Positions 33,967-45,469 of a stretch of DNA of 64,000 nt are shown here, in pieces. Source of the DNA: Boesenbergia rotunda (taxonomy: Eukaryota > Streptophyta > Magnoliopsida > Zingiberales > Zingiberaceae); the NCBI GenBank assembly GCA_024364735.1, contig JAGFNQ010005258.1, positions 719,965 through 783,964 of the forward strand, read 5' to 3'. Below the pieces are notes generated by a model. It had not been told where the DNA came from and did no database searches. It saw only the letters and a program-made list of their open reading frames with translations. Position numbers and translations under genes: made by a program. How positions within the stretch are numbered: the first letter of the stretch is position 1; each line of letters begins with the position of its first letter.

Positions 33967-35497
33967 ATGTCATTTATATTTAAATTTTATGCATGATTTA
34001 GAACGGCTATAGGAAAAACACTAGTTGAAACTTGAACAACCTAGTATTAGGTGGAGGTGAGATGATAGTACGTTAGGGAAGCCGTCTGGTGGAACTAACC
34101 GAAGCTACCGATCTAAAACCAAAGCTAGTTAGATCAAAATTTTTCAAGAAATAATTTGAAAATGAATTTTTGATAAAAGGCTTTGTCAAGGAAAGGGTTG
34201 TTGCTCCAATAAAGCTACGGCCAAAGAAGGCCTCTGTGCCTCGCCAAGACATGAAAGCCGATTACCGAAAATCAAATTCACTTTAGTATTTGATAAATTT
34301 GAATCTAACACAAGTTTTGATTAAATTTTAGATTTAACAATAAATTAAGAAAAATGATTCAAGCATCTCACAATGCACCCATAAGATAACCATGCTTACT
34401 TGTATTGAGACATCTAGAATAGGTAAATGTTAAGGACTAATAAATTGAAAAATATTTTCAAAACTGTTTTCCAAAATTCTTAGAATATTTTTCTAAAAAT
34501 TTATTTTCAAAATAGTGCTTTAACATAATAATGTTTTTATGGATTTCATACTTGTCTGAGTGCTTATATATTATACATTTTCAAAATTATATCTTTTTGA
34601 AAAATTGTTTGACCTACACAATTAGAAACAAGCCTCTTACGTCAACACTAAAGTCTCTTAAGACACTTAGATAGAGTCAAACGTTGTTGGATACAGGGGG
34701 AGTGTCTTATTCTTCTATAAAAAGTTTGTTTTTGGTTTTTCGAAAACCGTGCCAAAAAAATTATTATCACTTATGTTTTTCGAAAAGGCTTATGCATTAA
34801 AAATCATCATCATTCCAAATTATGTTTTCGAAAATTATCTTCTTGAAAGTCACTACTTAAAATGTCGTTCAAAATGATTTATTTGATTTTGATAAATCCT
34901 AAAGACACAGAGGAGGTGTACTTCATGATCTACAAGGACTCCTAGGATGTGTCAAATTTAAGGAGAGTCTAAATCAAAAGAAATTATTTCTAGTAATTAT
35001 TTTTAAATTATTAAATAATTCTTTTGGGTGAACCAAACCCTAAATGACTCAGAGGAAGAGTACTTGTAGTCAACAAGCTTCCTAGGACTGGGTCAAGTTC
35101 AGGGGAGGTCAAATTAAATGAATTATTGAATATTTCAAAATAATATGTTTTAATACACTATTTTTTAAAATTCTTTTGAAAATATAAGCATTTTCCTTTT
35201 CAAAATACTACCAATTTAAATCATACTTTTTATTATACTATCAATTTCAAAAACTGGTTTCTTTTAAATCACTTTTGAAAAGAATATTTACATGGGTTTG
35301 GAGATTTTCCAGGGTACTTAGAAAAAAAATCCTTGTAGTTAACAAGATTTCCTAGGATTATGTCAAACTGAAAAAACAACCAAGTCAAGTAAAGTACTAG
35401 TGTTTTCAAAAGCACTTATATTTTTCAAAAGTTACAGAGTATTTTTTTCAAAAGTACTTGCATTGTTTTCAAAAAAACTCAATATATTTTTTTCAAT
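33967..35497 (+). mobile_element. Degenerate retroelement internal spacer
   Basis: AT-rich with many short 'TTTTCAAAA' and 'TTTTCGAAA' motifs, plus 'GGCCTCTGTGCCTCGCCA' and 'AGGGGGAGTGTC' segments typical of the long non-coding part of SIRE-type elements. No intact coding sequence. Polarity is inferred. It ends abruptly at 35497, where the duplicated intron segment begins. Confidence 0.45.
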
Positions 35498-35945
35498 GGC
35501 ACACGCATCAACGATATGAACTTTTGGAGTAAAAATGAAGCAGCAAATACCACCACACAGATTGTACAATCAGAAAACTGTATTGCTCAGCCTTTGTTCG
35601 TGTAAATATTATACCTTTTCATGATGGCCATATCTTAGTCTACGTTTTCCAGCTCATGTAACACAGTAACAAGTTGGATTATATATGATCTCTATGCTTT
35701 AGTTTGAGGATTGTTAAGAGCATTAGATTAATAGGATTTAAATAGTGAGTTTAGTCCACATGGTTATATCCGGGTTCATAAATATAGTCTCTTCTATGAG
35801 ACTGCAATAAATTATTTCCTTCCATCAAACTTAATAACTTAAATATCATTCTATGACTTGGTCAACTCTGATTCACGATAAAAATAAATGTACAAATGAC
35901 ATATATGACCAAAAAGAATTATCAAACGAAAGGAACCATCAACCT
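35498..35945. repeat. Duplicated intron segment, copy B
   Basis: The first about 310 bp are nearly identical to 22016-22330, in the same orientation. The following about 105 bp are absent from copy A, and the last about 28 bp ('ATTATCAAACGAAAGGAACC') are again shared. It continues directly into the RanBPM-like exon at 35967-36053, so this copy keeps the original intron 5' side. Confidence 0.92.
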
Positions 35946-35966
35946 TTTAAAATTACGAGTAGATAC

Positions 35967-36053
35967 CTCAAGCAGGTCAGCATAACTCTTTACTTCGTAA
36001 AACTTGGTTATCTCAGCACTACCATAACTTACTGGATCTTCTGACTGCCCTAC
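35967..36053 (-). pseudogene. RanBPM-like penultimate exon (CRA region)
   Basis: Minus-strand 87-bp exon with an acceptor (TTTGTAG) and a donor (GAG|GTATCT), encoding VGQSEDPVSYGSAEITKFYE then VKSYADLLE. It matches the plant RanBPM CRA segment that usually reads ...VSYARVELAKF..VKAYDDLLE. It is in phase with exons at 38874-38933 (upstream) and 21988 (downstream). Confidence 0.75.
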
Positions 36054-36059
36054 CTACAA

Positions 36060-38870
36060 AGCAAACAAGCATATGTTAGTATCGCTACCCAGCAAGGTAA
36101 CTTCACATTTTTTGTTTGTGAACTATCTTTTTTCTACATACAAAGATGCCCAATCGCCCATTGCAATGGTCAGGTAATAGCATGGAATTAGGAATGGCGG
36201 TACTCATGTTTGACTAAAAAACTGAACCAAACTAAACCAAAATTCTCAGTTGGTTTGGTTTTCATTGAAAATATTTAATTCAGTTTGAGAAACTCCATCA
36301 AAAATTTTGATTTGACTTATTTCCTTAATTCAAACAAAACAACTAAAAGTTAAAGATATAATATTTTAAATTAGAATTTTAAGATTTTTTCTAAAACACA
36401 AAATTCAGTAATATGTCAATTTAAAATTATAATTATGATATTTGGTTCATATGATACTGTGTCAGGTAGAATCAGAGGTTTGATTTAGTTTGTTCCAGTT
36501 TCTAAAAGAATTTGATTCATGTACTATGTGAAAAAAATGGGAGTTACCTGAGTAGGGTATGATTTGACTCGAGCGAAATGAACATCCTTATGAATTCAAA
36601 GTGACATTTTATCAAGAGGCACACATTTATCAAAGAGTTCTAATTTTACCAAAAAATGCATATTGCCACAGTAAATGTACCAAACATAGTCCTGCACTCA
36701 CCCAAACACTCCTAAAAACTTTAAAAACACTTTGATAACCTTCCAATTGTCAAAAATAAAAAACTAAAAGCGAGAACGAGCTCCTGAGTATCATGAAATG
36801 TAATGAGATCTCACATTGTCATTCTCTGACCACAAAAATAAAACTATTTGAGGTACCATCAAAGTGTTTGTGTTTTTTATCCAAATTAAAAGGCATATAA
36901 ATGAATTTTTGGAAGCACTATGAATACAACAGTGGTCTCATATTGTCAATTTTGACCAACAGAATGTCATCAAGATGAGCTTCTAGTGGTGCAATCAAGA
37001 AAAATTCGAATAGATTCCTCAAAATACAGCTAAATGTAATAGTGATGCCATATTATTAACTACCAGAAGACCATTGAAAAAAATATATATATTAATGGTG
37101 ATCCGGTGGTCAAAATCAAAAAGCAAGGGCTCGAATAGATTACTGAGAGCACGCTTATACCGTTATTTTGACCGTTGAAGTTCATCAAAGAGTTTTTGAA
37201 AAATCACTACCATCAAGCTTTATGGCCTTCCTGTACAAAAATAATATATTTGCACATGATACACTGTGGCCTTTCAGTTGTCAAAATGACACTATAATGT
37301 CACTATTATGTTCAAGGTGTCCCTAGAAATCCATTCATCTATTTCTTGATTTTGATTACTAAAAGGTGATGGAGTGTTTTACCAAATTCACCTTGACGGT
37401 TTTCTATGATCAAAATGACACTATGAGACTACTATTACAATCATAATGCCGCCAAAAATAAACTAATATCCCAAATTTTGAACATTAGAACTTCTAATTA
37501 ACACAATAACAATATGAGACCATTATCATACTCACAGTGCTCCCACAGGAATCCATTCATTTCCTTCTCGATTTTGATGACTAGAAGTCCATCAAAGTGT
37601 TTTCCAAAAGCACCTCCAAGGATCAAAACAACAATACAATGCTCCCATTGTATTCACATTGCTCATGTGAATTTATTCATGTCGGTATTTCTTGATTCAA
37701 ACCATTGAAATGCTTCCAAGATTTTTTTTTTGAAAAAACACGTGGTGACCTTTCAACAATTAAAGTGACAATGTGTCCACCATTATGCTCCCAGGAATCA
37801 AGTCAAATAACAAAGTATAGTGATCCTATTGACCAATACCCAACTTTAAAGCCTATACATAACATGATAATTTTTTAAAAAATAATTATTTTCCCCAACT
37901 TTCTGTCTCTCTTCTTCCACAACAGGCAAGGTGGGTTTCAAAGTCACCATGCAAAAGTTTAAAAAGGTATACAACCTAGCCAAAAAAACATATTAAAAAT
38001 ATGACATAGACTATAGATTAACATTCTCTTCAACAATATAAAAACCAATTTAATGTATGCATGATAAAGAGGACAACCATAAAACCTTGTGGCATCTCTA
38101 TAACCTTATCAAAGCACTATGAATATCTAAAAGTTGTAAATTCATGCTTAAGATTCTTTACCCAATGTAGAATCATTGTAGATTGCTTTCATGAATCATC
38201 TCTGTAGTGATAATGGAAGCTACTAAAAGATGCTTTAATTATACTAGTCAATGTTTATACATTGATTGAATATTATTAACAGCATGTTGAAAAATATGCT
38301 TACACTGGTATTAACATGATAAGTAAAGAACATTTTTCATAAATACATGTTTAAACCCCTTACTCCCAATGAACCCTACTACATAAGCATATGAAAGTAA
38401 GATGGTGCCTTTCAAAAATTGCCTTCTGGTTAATGGTGACAATGGAAAATGCTATGAATAAATCATCACACTACAATATTTGATGTTATATATAAGTATT
38501 ATAAACAGTAATAACTGAAAGTATGTTGAATAGAAAAAATTATATGTACTAATAGTGAGAAACATGATAATCCAAATACAGTTGGAAAAAACAAAAACAG
38601 GCTTAATTATAAAAGATATCTTGAACAAAAAATAAGATCAACCTATGTTAGTAATTATATTGATAAGCTAAATACTAAATCAATACAACATATGAAGTAG
38701 AATATAAGAATAATATTGACTAGAAAGCCAAGATAATATTTCTTAAGAATTATCTAATGGAAATATTTGCAGAATTGGAATAATCCCTGGTATCTGAAAA
38801 GACATCAATTCTGATAGATTCTACAAAAAAATCTCGAAGAAAACAGAACTATAGTAGAATATCCAGAACT
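36060..38870. repeat. Intron with degenerate tandem repeats
   Basis: About 36650-37850 contains several diverged units of roughly 170-200 bp sharing 'CCATTCATTTCTTGATTTTGA', 'TCAAAGTGTTTTCCAAA' and 'TGACACTATGAGACCACTATT'-like segments. The rest is AT-rich intron with no recognised exon. Confidence 0.55.
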
Positions 38871-38873
38871 TAC

Positions 38874-38933
38874 CTTAATGTACTTGATAAACCTTTGAGA
38901 GCAGAGTAGAAAACAGATAACGGACATCTCATC
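38874..38933 (-). pseudogene. RanBPM-like exon (CTLH/CRA junction)
   Basis: A 60-bp minus exon between TTTTTGGCAG and GTAAG, encoding DEMSVICFLLCSQRFIKYIK. Plant RanBPM has DDTSAICFLLHCQRFIELIR-like sequence at this point. It splices in phase to the exon at 35967-36053. Confidence 0.75.
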
Positions 38934-39586
38934 CTGCCAAAAACAAGTTGGTAAGTTTCATTTGCAAACTAATACTCAAATTTTGCAACTGCTAAATTCT
39001 ACATCAACTAGATATGAGAAAACTCCGATAAATAAACTCAAGATGATAAATCATGAACACAAAAAGTGGTAATTTCAATGAGCACCTAGAGTAGATATCC
39101 AAATATGAACTTATAGCATAACATAGTGTCTAATTATCATCACTTACTCCTTTATGAGGAATGCGGAATCCTGTAAAATAATGATTTTGCACCCTCCAAA
39201 CTGTTTGTGCCAGCATACCAAGGATTAGCAAAACTGTTTTAACCATTACTTTTAAACACTGATCCAAACTGGCTGATCCAATCCCAACCAGAGTAACTCT
39301 AGACTTGCAAATTGATTAAAGTGGATGTTTAAACAGTAAAAAACCTGAATCCCACAACTATTTTTCAGAAGCCTCATGCGTGCTAATTCCCCATCAGATT
39401 ATAATTTTTTAATCTTCCTATTGAATCTCTTTACAGATGGTTTTATTGTAAGTAGTTGTCTCTCCACAGTTTTATTTTTCTCAATCTCATTCATGTCCTA
39501 TCTGTGCATAAATAACTTATTAGGATTGGTGTGAATGGATGACCAGTGGATAGGAGGGAATAGGCTAAATCCTGCAAATTTATTCC

Positions 39587-41459
39587 TAAGCTCTAGTTGC
39601 AGCCCAAAGTATGTCCCTCAACATCTTGTCCCTAAACCTCAGTTTGAAATTGGCATATAAGTGTCGTACACAGAATCTGTGTTCAACACCTGGATACATT
39701 TCCTCAAAGGTCTCGACCAGTCCCTGAAAATAAAAGGGTCATAATATGTTAACATCATACTAAAGGAAAATGCAAATGAAATATGTATATTATTATAGAA
39801 CTGTGAACTACCTTTTGTCGGCAGAAATGAACACTATCCTCCTATCCATTGGTGAGCCAATTTGCTGTGATAATAGATCCAAAAACCAAGACCAACTATC
39901 TTTGCATTCTGACTCCACAGCAGCTATAGCTAGTGGGTACATCTCATTATTTGCATCCCTTGCCACTGCGTGTAATAAATGGCCTCCAAAAACTCCCCTT
40001 AAATGACACCCATCTAGGCCAACCACTGGTCTGCACCCTTCCAAGAACCCTCGTGCTTGAGCAGAAAACATGAGAAACAGCCTTTGAAATACTGGATTTC
40101 TGCCCACAACTGTGATTTCAGATTGTACAATGGCTAGTGACCCTGGATTTTTCTCAACTATGGTAGCACAATAATCTCTCAACCTGGTATATTGATCTTT
40201 ATGCTCACCCTGAATCATTTTATATGCGTGCTGTCTAGCCCGATAAGCCTGCCATGGTTGCACACGTAGCCCAAACTTTCTTTTCACAACCTTTCTAAAA
40301 CTAGTAGCATTCGATTTTGGGTCATCAGCAAGCTCTCTTATGAAATGATGGCTAGCCATTTGGAATTGGCATTCCTATTTCTAAATGACCACTTACACCT
40401 GTGTGGAGTCCCAGCAATTGATTTAATTTGAATTTGAGCTGACTTCGTATAAATGCTAGCATAAATCTTCCATCCACACTCCTATTTACATTTTCCACTC
40501 ACTTTGTTCTTTTCATTCTTTGTCAGTTTTATCTCAAACCCTTTTTTAATTGAGTACATTCTAAGTGCCTTTCTATAAATATGGACACTTGGAAAAATTA
40601 ATCCCACAGTCATCTCAGGGTTATCCATATCTCTTTCTTCATTAAACTCAGGGAACTCAATAGCATTTTCCTCATCGGATGAATGAACAACTTCTAATTT
40701 CTCATCGTCACCAATTTGATCTGCCTCCACAAACTGTCCATCTACCTTCATAAATGTGAAATCAGAATAATCACTAGAAATTAGATTTGCATATTCAGCA
40801 TATTCTCCTAAGTTACTGTTAGCTGATTCACTTTCTCTATCAATCCCGCAATGGTCACTTAAACTATCACCATCTAGAAAGTACTCTATGTTACTATCAT
40901 CATCAGTGAAAGCATCGGAATGTCCTACATATGTATCATCAAGACCCTCACTTCTTAAATCCTCATTTACACCCCTAGTTTCAGTATCATCATTGGATCC
41001 ACAAATATTTTGGTTTTTTTCATGACCTGCATGTGTTGACTCCTGATTTAAAATTTGCTCACTATCTAAAGTATGCATGCATTGAGAAGCAAAATTAGCA
41101 TTGCTTGGGATGCCTATGATAGTCTCAGCTTCATTAACACCATACCAATCAGATAGTTTTTCCAATCCATCTTTCAAGTCTCCTATGTATAGCTTAATAT
41201 GAGGTTTATCCCTGTAAAAGCCAAACATTTCAACCACACAGTCACCCCCACTTAATTTCTTGAGTTCTGAACTAGAGCCCCTAAAATAGACAGGAATATG
41301 TACAGGGAGCTTCATCTGCTTTAACACATCTTGTAACTCTAACATTGACATATAATCAGGATCAACTCTTTCTATAAAGGCCACCTCACCTCCAACATAT
41401 TCCCAGTCATCATCTTTTCCCTGAAATTTACCATGGTAGTGCAATTCCAAAGAAAACAT
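39587..41459 (-). pseudogene. Mutator-like (MuDR) transposase, broken
   Basis: Minus-strand remains of a MULE transposase. 41459-40482 encodes the N-terminal MuDR domain (MFSLELHYHGKFQGKDDDWE, then a long acidic linker) ending TVGLIFPSVHIYRKALRMYS and GKCK. An in-frame TAG follows, then ECGWKIYAS...GTPHRC, the zinc-binding block. A frameshift near 40345 leads into 40359-39808: ASHHFIRELADDPKSNATS, the transposase core with VVGLDGCHLRG (first catalytic Asp) and PLAIAAVESECKDSWSWFL. A further segment (about 39723-39590), GLVETFEEMYPGVEHRFCVR HLY, ends at a TAG. The C-terminal zinc knuckle is missing. It lies in a RanBPM-like intron; terminal repeats were not found. Confidence 0.88.
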
Positions 41460-41570
41460 TGTATTTGTGCATCCAACTGATACAAAGAACTAGGAAAAGT
41501 GAAAAACAAATTAGTGAGGAATATGAGACAATAAACAAATAAAACATGGGTGCAATTATAAATTCCTACC

Positions 41571-41768
41571 TACAGCAAAAAATTTAGGTAAAAAAAGCAT
41601 TATTTTTTCAGCATTACTTTTTGTGTGAATCACGTAATGTAATGGATTATCATTAAAAGTAGACCATTTTGATATGTCTCTAGGTAATAAAAAATCATTG
41701 GAGAAAGCCCTTCTCTTACAAACACACTGAATGCAACTGACGGGTGATGATTCTATAAGGTCTTGACT
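41571..41768 (-). pseudogene. Open stretch upstream of the MULE ORF
   Basis: About 66 codons on minus, SSSQDLIESSPVSCIQCVCK then RRAFSNDFLLPRDISKWSTF and so on, ending at a possible GT donor. I do not recognise it. Its position suggests a 5' exon of the MULE or a captured gene piece. Confidence 0.3.
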
Positions 41769-42081
41769 AGACGACTACAAAAAACCCTACGTGTTAGTTC
41801 TTTAACGTGATTCAAATCATCATTAAATCTCTAGAAGTGTTGACCATATTGCTCTACCAGAATGGTTTCCAACTGAAATCTATAAAGTTTCTTGGAAAAG
41901 GCCAAACAAGGAAGTTGGATAAGGTTCCAAATCCTATAATTGCTTTGCCATCTCGATAAGAATTTGACTCGTTATGGAATTGTTAGAGTTTGAAGCTGCG
42001 TGACCCAGAAGATCTTAAAGATAAACTATCAGTGGTCAAATTAACCAACATAATAGAAGTTGATAAAGTTAAAGTTGATAC

Positions 42082-42452
42082 CCAGGCTGCCGCCGCATCT
42101 TGAAGTGCTGCATAGTGAAGCCAATCGCGACCTGCCCCTTCTGCCCCGCATTCTTCACCGTCATCTCGAAATAGTACGCCAACCTCCTCGTCGGCGCCGG
42201 ACAGTCAGCCTGCACGACGCCAACGTCATGCCCGTGCTGTGGGATCTCGTTGTAGAGGACCGACATCTTGTCGGTGGATACAATGTGGAACAGGCCAGAG
42301 CTGTTGATCGTGTTCAAATGCGATGGCATCGGCTCCGCCGAATCCATCTCCCCGACCATCTTCCTCCACTCGTCGCTCGACCGCCAGAGAGACGCCAACC
42401 GGGAGAGATCAATGGGGTTGTCCACCGGTTCTTGATCGATCAACATCAGCAC
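42082..42452 (-). pseudogene. RanBPM-like first exon (SPRY start)
   Basis: A minus exon of 371 bp from ATG (42452) to a donor CCTGG|GTATCA. It encodes MLMLIDQEPVDNPIDLSRLA ... HLNTINSSGLFHIVSTDKMS ... HGHDVGVVQADCPAP ... YYFEMTVKNAGQKGQVAIGF then TMQHFKMRRQPG. This is the 5' part of the SPRY domain of plant RanBPM proteins, with diagnostic HGHDVGVVQA and FKMRRQPG(W). The rest of SPRY, LisH and CTLH was not found between here and 38933, where the MULE sits, so the gene appears to have lost internal exons. The exon itself is open. Confidence 0.82.
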
Positions 42453-42459
42453 TTGTCCA

Positions 42460-43560
42460 ACAAATCAAAGATTCAATGCTTCCGATCAACATTCCGGGAA
42501 ATTCAGCATCACAAACACGCGGCCACACCCCGAATGCAAAACCTTAGCGCCGATCGGGTGTTTGTCGATTGCAATCCGGAGGTCTAGATGGATCGCCGGA
42601 GTTCTCCCTCTCAAAGCGGAAACCCTAATCTCGAGGAGAGAGAGAGAGACCAAGGAGGAGTGTGGAGAAGTAGACGTTAACCAAGGAGCCGTTCGCCACT
42701 ACTAAATTATTTGTTTAGTGACGGAAATGCCCTTATGCGTCGCGGAGACGATGCTTTTAACAATAAAGTTATCGATTTTTTATATATATAAATTTTGCTC
42801 TTTTAATTTAAGAGGTGGATTATCAGTAAAATAATAGATGAATGAATTTTTTTTAAAAAAATTATAAACTAGATGTTACATATTAAGAGGTTATTCTAAG
42901 TTGAAATCGACTAAGTGAGCTCGATCTCGAACAAATTCAATTCATTTTAGTCAATTGGATATGCATTGAATTATAAAAAAACATACTTGATTAATAATAA
43001 TAAAATAAAATTTATTTAAATATAAATAATGATATAATAAGGAACAAAATATAATAATGATGTATAATCGATGTTATCTAATAGGATAAAGTTTATTATT
43101 GTTGTTATTGAAGGAATAGAAGGAACATAAGTTGCACTCGTTTGATTTAAGTCATTATCTATCGGTTAGAATAGTTCTCAATCTCAGCGACTCAATCAAG
43201 AATGTGTTTGGGTCTGATCAACCATCAAAAATTATATTCATTTAAAGTTTAAGGGTCATATTGGGTTGGTCTAAAATAAGAAAAGTAATGAATTATGGAA
43301 GAGTCATTTGTGATCTAGTTGAGAGCGGCTTGATCTGAGCCCAGTCTTAGGTTTGACTGGTTGGACTTAACTTGGATGTGACTTGGATTGACTCAAATTG
43401 AGCTCGATCATAAGATGACCGACTTGACGCGAGCTCAGTCTAGAGTCGAACCGGCCTGGTTTGAGTTGACAAAGTCCTGAGCCAACCACGAGTTCTCTGT
43501 CGTCTCCACCCCATCAATTTCCATTCGAGTCAACTTCCATTCGATCAAGAGCTGTATACT
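42460..43560. other. Intergenic, AT-rich
   Basis: Contains the presumed RanBPM-like 5' flank and a short (GA)n run at about 42637. No gene was seen. Confidence 0.5.
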
Positions 43561-43566
43561 CTTGTC

Positions 43567-43735
43567 ATCACGGGATGGACTGATGGTTAATGCGTAGGTG
43601 TTGCCACCATGAGGTCTGAAGGTCAAAACCTAGCAAAGTCAGTATGTCCGCCCTCCCCATGCACTAGCTACAGTATCCGGGCTAATAGCCCCTGTAATTT
43701 ATCTCCTCTGTATTAGCTCTGGGATGAATTGATGA
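43567..43735 (+). mobile_element. tRNA-derived SINE
   Basis: 'CACGGGATGGACTGATGG' followed by 'GTAGGTGTTGCCACCA' and the B-box-like 'AGGTCTGAAGGTCAAAACC', then 'CTAATAGCCCCTGTAATTTA'. The layout is that of a plant SINE head and body. The first bases resemble the start of the SINE at 5770. Target duplication was not resolved. Confidence 0.5.
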
Positions 43736-43739
43736 GGAC

Positions 43740-44889
43740 ACAAAAAACGAACGAATCGCCTTTTGCCATCAAAAGATGCATGCTCTTCAACTGCTACACA
43801 AAGCTTGAAATCCATGCAAGAACAGTGGCAGGAAATTACAAGTCAAAAATGAATAGGGCCCTTTCTTAGTGTACAAAGTAGAATCCTACTTAATAAAATA
43901 AAAACTATGTACCAGGTAGTGAATCTAGAGCGACCGGTCTAATTTACGGAAGTTTTTCATTGGCTGTCAGGGCAAATCGGAAAATGCTCGTGGCAGATGG
44001 TCCAAAAGCCCAGTGTATCAGGGTTCGCGCTTCATTTGGAGGAAAAATTCTTGTAAAATATGTCATAACTGAGGATTAAATTATAAATGTCTAGGATGAC
44101 GACTAATTATCCTATCGTTGTATCATAGCCCCAGGGGCAGAACCCTACTTATAAGCAACTCCACCGCATGAGATTAAAGCTCATATTCCTCATCCTTTTT
44201 CCCAAGTGCATGCAGCTAGTGTGTGCTTGAAATGATGGCTGCATGGTGTTTTCCTTTTTGCTTCACCTCTTTCTCTTCTTTTCGATAGGAGGTGGCACTC
44301 GGGCTTCATGATGATGATCGAAGGCCTTTGTTTGCTCCCTTTGGCTGTGCCCATCCCATTATGTTTGTTTAGCTTCAAAGCTTTATCAACATTAATTGTG
44401 AATTTATCTAGTCCGGCCGGAGAGCGAGGTCCTGAGAACATGGGCTTGGGCTAGAGAGATCGGGAAGTCGAGTCACTTGCGGATACTAAACTGACTGAGT
44501 TTAAGTGCAATCTAAATTGTGGATTTGCACCTCCTCCTTTCATTCATGTTTCATTCATTATTTTCTTCTTTTCTGAACGAGTAGGCAAAGTGAAACATGC
44601 AATATATTCCATGCATTTAACCTTTAATTATGAGCGAGTGCTTTAGTTTCTCCATTCACTCTTTAACTTTGTTTTGTCTAGTGTCTTTATCCACCATCCC
44701 TGCAACTTTCTTCCTCGCCGGCTGAGCAAAACACGGGAGAAGAAAGGACAGGACCAAACACTACACGTACAGTTCCGTTCAGCATCTCTGACTCAATCGA
44801 AAACTTTCTGCATTGCCTTTATATTCCATTTCATGCAATATGTTTCATTTGTTTGCTTAGAGCAGTTAACAAATTCAGTTTTAGGTTCA
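43740..44889. other. Intergenic
   Basis: No recognisable gene. Short ORFs here look incidental. Confidence 0.5.
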
Positions 44890-45464
44890 TGTTGGATATA
44901 TATTGTGAATGGAAAGGAAAGTAGTGGGACAAAGTCCCACATTTGAACTTTCTAGTGAATGGAAAGTGAGAAGAATAAAGAGGCTCCATTGTGAATGAGA
45001 CTTTAGTCTCACATTGGGAGTCTCTAGGCATAAATGTTGGTTTATATTGTTTAACAAGCATGATAGTTGTGAATAAATGCTAGGTGAGAGACTTTCTCTC
45101 ACGCGTAGGTGTGCAGGGGGATGCAAATCCAGGGCCCGGATCTGTACTGAACCAAGTGAACTCGTGTGCGTACACGACCTGCACGCGTCGAATGTCCGAC
45201 CGAAGGCTCGAAGCACCGCCGGAGGAGGACAAGTTTGTTTCAAGGACACTGCGTTGCGCAGGTCTCAGCAACTTCCGGATCGGAAAACTCAGCTCGGGAG
45301 ATACTACTCGGGAGCTCAGGAGATCCTAGTCGGGAGCTCACTCGGGAATTTTGCTCGGGAGACTGCATAAAAGACAGCTCGGGCCACTCAACAGTTAAGT
45401 TGAAATTAGTTTTTGTAATTTCAATTTATTGTAAACTCTCCAAAAGGAATCCATTTCTCTAACA
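44890..45464 (+). mobile_element. Solo LTR, Copia-like, family A copy 2
   Basis: TGTTGGATATATATTG...TCTCTAACA, 575 bp, flanked by a perfect 5-bp duplication GTTCA (44885-44889 and 45465-45469). It has the 'GGGACAAAGTCCCAC' block. 45290-45370 is an array of CTCGGGAG motifs. No internal region adjoins. Confidence 0.92.
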
Positions 45465-45469
45465 GTTCA

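Noticed and set aside
45077..45462. Overlapping ORFs of 60-98 codons
   Set aside because: They lie entirely within the solo LTR at 44890-45464 and reflect its CTCGGGAG repeats.
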